Positions 4,673 to 6,895 of a stretch of 6,895 nt of DNA are shown one piece after another. Every line of letters begins with the position of its first letter. The first letter of the stretch is position 1. The notes under the pieces are model-generated. The model was given only the letters and a program-made list of their open reading frames with translations. It was not told where the DNA came from and made no database searches. Position numbers and translations under genes: made by a program. The DNA is from Nitrospirota bacterium (GTDB taxonomy: Bacteria; Nitrospirota; Thermodesulfovibrionia; UBA6902; BMS3Bbin08): positions 1 to 6,895 of the forward strand of contig DAOVVO010000071.1 of assembly GCA_030637135.1 (NCBI GenBank), written 5' to 3'.

Positions 4673-6052
4673 TTATCTCTGCTCCTGTTTTGTCTTCTGT
4701 CTTATATGAAATCGTACGGGTGTGCCTTTAAACGAAAATCTCTCTCTCAACTGTTTTTCTAAAAACCTTATATATTCAGGCTTTATTCCTTCCCTTCTAC
4801 TGGTGAATAGTACAAAGCGGGGGGGATTAACTCCAACCTGCGTAATATAATACAGTTTTACCTTTTTGTTTTTATAGAGAGGAGGAGGTTGCATTAGAAG
4901 GCTTTCCCTGAGGAAGATATTTAATTCATGTGTGCTGATTTTTTTAGAACGCTCAGTGATTATTTCATCAACTAAAGGGAAGAGTTTTGTAATCCTTTGA
5001 CGGCTCAAAGCAGATATTGTAAGGACAGGGGCATAGTGCATGAACCATAATTTATGTTTAAGTTCGCCTTTTAGTTTCTCGAAAAACCCGGGACTTTTGT
5101 CTGTAATATCCCATTTATTGAGTAGTATAATCACCCCCTTGCCAGCATCACAAACAAGATTTGCTATCTTTTGATCCATTTCAACTACGCCGTCAACCGA
5201 ATCAATGAGAATTAAGGCGACATCACAGCTTTCGATGTTTCTCAGTGTCTTTATAAACGAATACTTCTCAAAAGTTTTCGCCATTTTTCCCTTTTTACGT
5301 ATGCCTGCTGTATCAATTATGAGATATTTCTTTTTTTGGTACCTACACATTGAATTTACAGCGTCTCTGGTCGTTCCAGGTACGGGACTCACAATCATCC
5401 TTTCCTTTCCGAGCAATGAATTAACAAGCGTTGATTTCCCTACATTAGGCCTGCCGAGAATTGCTATTTTGGGGTATTCATCAGGTTCCTCGGTACTTTC
5501 AGGAAGTACCTTCATTATGCTATCCATGAATTCATCAAAGCCATATCCGTTGAGAGCAGAGACAGGGAATAAAGTCACCCCCAGCGGATAGAAATCATAG
5601 AGAGATTTTTCTTTTTTAGGTCCATCAATCTTGTTAACAACATAGAAAATTTTCTTGCTGTATTTTCTCAGAGTATTGATCAGTTCAACATCTGAAGGCA
5701 TGAGCCCTGTCTCAGCATCCATTAACATGATTATTACATCAGATTCTTTTACAGCAATAAGAGCTTGTTTTATTATGTTCTGGACAATCTCCTTCTGAAA
5801 ACCCGGTGTGCCAATACGACTCGTTCCCGAAAAACGATCCGGATGGGCCTCATCAATATCATATGCGGGCTGGAATCCTCCTGTATCAACTATAAGAAAA
5901 TTTTTATCTCCCCATGCAGCTTCCCCGTAAAGTCTGTCTCTCGTAAGACCGGAGAACGATTCTACTACTGCACGTTTTTTACCCACAATCCTGTTAAACA
6001 ATGTTGATTTCCCAACATTTGGCCTTCCTACAATTGCGACTATTGGCTTCAT
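4673..6052 (-). CDS. der: Ribosome biogenesis GTPase Der (EngA)
   Basis: Der is a tandem GTPase needed for maturation of the large ribosomal subunit; this copy has 459 residues. The first G domain has P-loop GRPNVGKST (9-17), the switch I threonine in GLTRD (35-39), DTGG (56-59), NKID (140-143) and SALNG (165-169). The second has GRPNVGKST (200-208), PGTTRD (225-230), DTAG (247-250), NKWD (312-315) and SAL (347-349). The C-terminal KH-like domain covers about 350-459, with PPPLYKNKKVKLYYITQVG and the usual basic tail. The start MKPIVAIVGRPN is the standard family start. No Shine-Dalgarno is obvious upstream. An oddity is the stretch after DTGG in the first domain: 43 residues reach the next conserved helix, about 20 more than in the Escherichia coli protein as I recall it, so switch II carries an insertion. 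All G motifs are intact, so it should be active. Confidence 0.97.
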   Translation of the reverse strand: MKPIVAIVGRPNVGKSTLFNRIVGKKRAVVESFSGLTRDRLYGEAAWGDKNFLIVDTGGFQPAYDIDEAHPDRFSGTSRIGTPGFQKEIVQNIIKQALIAVKESDVIIMLMDAETGLMPSDVELINTLRKYSKKIFYVVNKIDGPKKEKSLYDFYPLGVTLFPVSALNGYGFDEFMDSIMKVLPESTEEPDEYPKIAILGRPNVGKSTLVNSLLGKERMIVSPVPGTTRDAVNSMCRYQKKKYLIIDTAGIRKKGKMAKTFEKYSFIKTLRNIESCDVALILIDSVDGVVEMDQKIANLVCDAGKGVIILLNKWDITDKSPGFFEKLKGELKHKLWFMHYAPVLTISALSRQRITKLFPLVDEIITERSKKISTHELNIFLRESLLMQPPPLYKNKKVKLYYITQVGVNPPRFVLFTSRREGIKPEYIRFLEKQLRERFSFKGTPVRFHIRQKTKQEQR

Positions 6053-6078
6053 GGTTTCACAAATTGGAACAGAAGTAG

Positions 6079-6163
6079 GGAGTTAGTAGTTGGTAGTGAG
6101 AAGTTAATGGCAAGACATTTAAATATCAGGAAATTATTTTTCCCTCTACTACTTACTACTAAC
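6079..6163. repeat. Imperfect inverted repeat rich in GTTAGTAGT
   Basis: The left arm (about 6079-6103) contains GTTAGTAGT, then GTAGT and GAG. The right arm (about 6142-6163) read on the other strand gives GTTAGTAGT, AA, GTAGT and AGAGGG. The arms are separated by about 40 bp. The sequence is low in complexity (TAGT units), so slippage could explain part of it, but the first nine bases match exactly and the order of blocks is kept. It is probably a dispersed intergenic element. Confidence 0.5.
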
Positions 6164-6190
6164 CGTGATTACCTTTTAATTGTAAATCTC

Positions 6191-6218
6191 ATTATATCAC
6201 AAGGCAGTTGAATATCAG
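6191..6218 (-). promoter_or_regulatory. Candidate sigma-70 promoter for der
   Basis: On the minus strand a perfect -10 TATAAT (6191-6196) is preceded by TG one base away, giving the extended -10 TGATATAAT. Sixteen bases further upstream lies CTGATA (6213-6218), a 4-of-6 match to the -35 box. Transcription would start at about 6184, leaving a leader of about 130 nt that includes the inverted repeat. Confidence 0.55.
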
Positions 6219-6270
6219 GGAATGACCATGATATACACATACCAGATCTAAACATTGTCAGTTATTTTGC

Positions 6271-6299
6271 TTGACTGTGAATAAAGAGTTTGATACGAT
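6271..6299 (+). promoter_or_regulatory. Candidate sigma-70 promoter for the PilB/GspE-N gene
   Basis: TTGACT (6271-6276) and TACGAT (6294-6299) are exactly 17 bp apart, and TG at 6291-6292 makes an extended -10. The start codon lies about 58 bp downstream across an AT-rich leader. This is a good housekeeping-type promoter by spacing and -35 match. Confidence 0.6.
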
Positions 6300-6357
6300 T
6301 TATTTTAAAGAAAATAAATTTTATTTTTCCTGTTAAATTTTTTTCAAGAGGAGCTTA

Positions 6358-6819
6358 GTGGCAAAAGAGAAAAAAAGAATCGGCGAACTACTAATTGATG
6401 CAGGGCTTATAGATAAATATCAACTGACCACAGCTATTGGTCATCAAAAACAGTGGGGCGGAAGAATAGTTAACATACTCATCAATATGGGGTTGGTTGA
6501 TGAAAAAACTGTTGTCTCTATCCTGGAAAAACAGCTCGGAATAAAGTCTATTTCTCTTGAAGACACCAAGATTTCACAAAAAACTCTCGACAAAGTCAAA
6601 CATGATATTGCTGAAAAATACTGTATTATGCCCATAGACCTCGATAACAATAAACTTAGTGTAGCAATGTCTGACCCGACTGACCTGCAAGCTATTGACG
6701 AGCTTTCTTTTATACTCGGACTAAATATCGAGCCTCTCCTTGCTTCAGAGTCCGGCATAAGAAAGGCTATTGCTGAACATTATACGGGCGCACATACTCA
6801 GGAAGGCCATACAATATAG
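6358..6819 (+). CDS. Type II secretion/type IV pilus ATPase N-terminal domain protein (PilB/GspE-N), stand-alone or truncated
   Basis: The product is 153 residues starting at GTG; GAGGAG ends 4 nt upstream and fixes the start. Residues 8-60 form the helical first part (RIGELLIDAGLI, GGRIVNILINMGLVDEKTV, ILEKQLGI), and 61-143 form the T2SSE_N part (EKYCIMPIDLDNNKLSVAMSDPTDLQAIDEL, then ASESGIRKAIAEHYTG). In PilB and GspE this module precedes the ATPase, which powers pilus extension or pseudopilus assembly at the inner membrane. Here the frame stops at TAG (6817-6819) right after the module, with no Walker motifs. Either this is one of the known short proteins carrying only this domain, or a frameshift has cut a longer gene; the next frame remains open to the window end. 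A sigma-70 promoter candidate lies upstream. Confidence 0.85.
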   Translation: MAKEKKRIGELLIDAGLIDKYQLTTAIGHQKQWGGRIVNILINMGLVDEKTVVSILEKQLGIKSISLEDTKISQKTLDKVKHDIAEKYCIMPIDLDNNKLSVAMSDPTDLQAIDELSFILGLNIEPLLASESGIRKAIAEHYTGAHTQEGHTI

Positions 6820-6895
6820 ATCTGACACCGAAAAACTATCAGAAGAGATGGATATTATAAGGGTTGAAAAGACCATAAAAGACATGTCTTATTCG
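6818..6895 (+). other. Open shifted frame after the PilB/GspE-N stop, possible continuation
   Basis: In the +1 frame relative to the preceding gene, 26 codons are open to the window edge, reading RSDTEKLSEEMDII then RVEKTIKDMSYS. The composition is charged and hydrophilic like the linker that follows PilB/GspE N-domains. It joins smoothly to the preceding protein if one base of the ACAATATAG stretch is removed (giving GHTI-RSDTEKL). Alternatively, a separate gene starts at the ATG at 6848, though its ribosome binding site would be poorly spaced. 78 bases are too few to decide. Confidence 0.35.

Larger units (their letters stand above)
6053..6357. other. 305-bp divergent intergenic region between der and the PilB/GspE-N gene
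   Basis: It contains one promoter candidate for each flanking gene (6191-6218 on the minus strand, 6271-6299 on the plus strand) and an imperfect inverted repeat on the der side (6079-6163) that would lie in the der leader. A short run AATATCAGG occurs twice (6122-6130 and 6211-6219), one copy overlapping the der -35 region. I see no gene in it. Confidence 0.65.

Noticed and set aside
6064..6074. GGAACAGAAG on both sides of der (also near 4587) as flanking direct repeats of an element
   Set aside because: Ten bases only, no extension, and der is a core gene with no sign of mobilisation.

Overview
The window reads as a chromosomal segment of an AT-rich, Gram-negative bacterium. The Gram-negative call rests on a periplasmic adaptor paired with a MacB/LolD-type ABC ATPase, and on a PilB/GspE-type N-terminal domain. 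Gene order is loose, and the intergenic spaces are full of hairpin repeats, as in many uncultivated Desulfobacterota, Nitrospirota or Planctomycetota genomes. That placement is an impression, not a demonstrated assignment. There is no rRNA, tRNA, CRISPR array or transposase.

Left part (1-1488, minus strand): a membrane-fusion/adaptor protein followed 5 nt later by the start of an ABC transporter ATPase that runs off the window edge. Together they look like the first two parts of a tripartite MacAB-like export system. The next 500 bp (1489-1990) hold no sizeable gene but four consecutive hairpin structures. The first is an 84-bp imperfect inverted repeat with the architecture of an integron attC site; a 12-codon ORF ends inside its left core box. 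On the plus strand follows a zinc-independent medium-chain oxidoreductase (1991-2935).

Middle (3071-4384, minus strand): a tight cluster of three genes. It comprises a degenerate receiver-domain protein, a YihY/BrkB-family six-helix membrane protein overlapping it by 26 nt, and a 53-residue small beta-strand-rich protein (3071-3232). The small gene starts 2 nt after the yihY-family stop and has a strong Shine-Dalgarno sequence.

Right part: 288 bp with two related hairpins that differ by compensatory base changes, then der (EngA GTPase, minus strand). A divergent intergenic region carries a good promoter candidate in each direction. Last is a plus-strand gene made only of a type IV pilus/type II secretion ATPase N-terminal domain, after which a shifted frame stays open to the window end.

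The points most worth a second look are the attC-like site, the family of covarying hairpins (two upstream of the oxidoreductase, two downstream of der), the small gene behind yihY, the receiver that has lost several phosphorylation-site residues, and the possible frameshift in the last gene.
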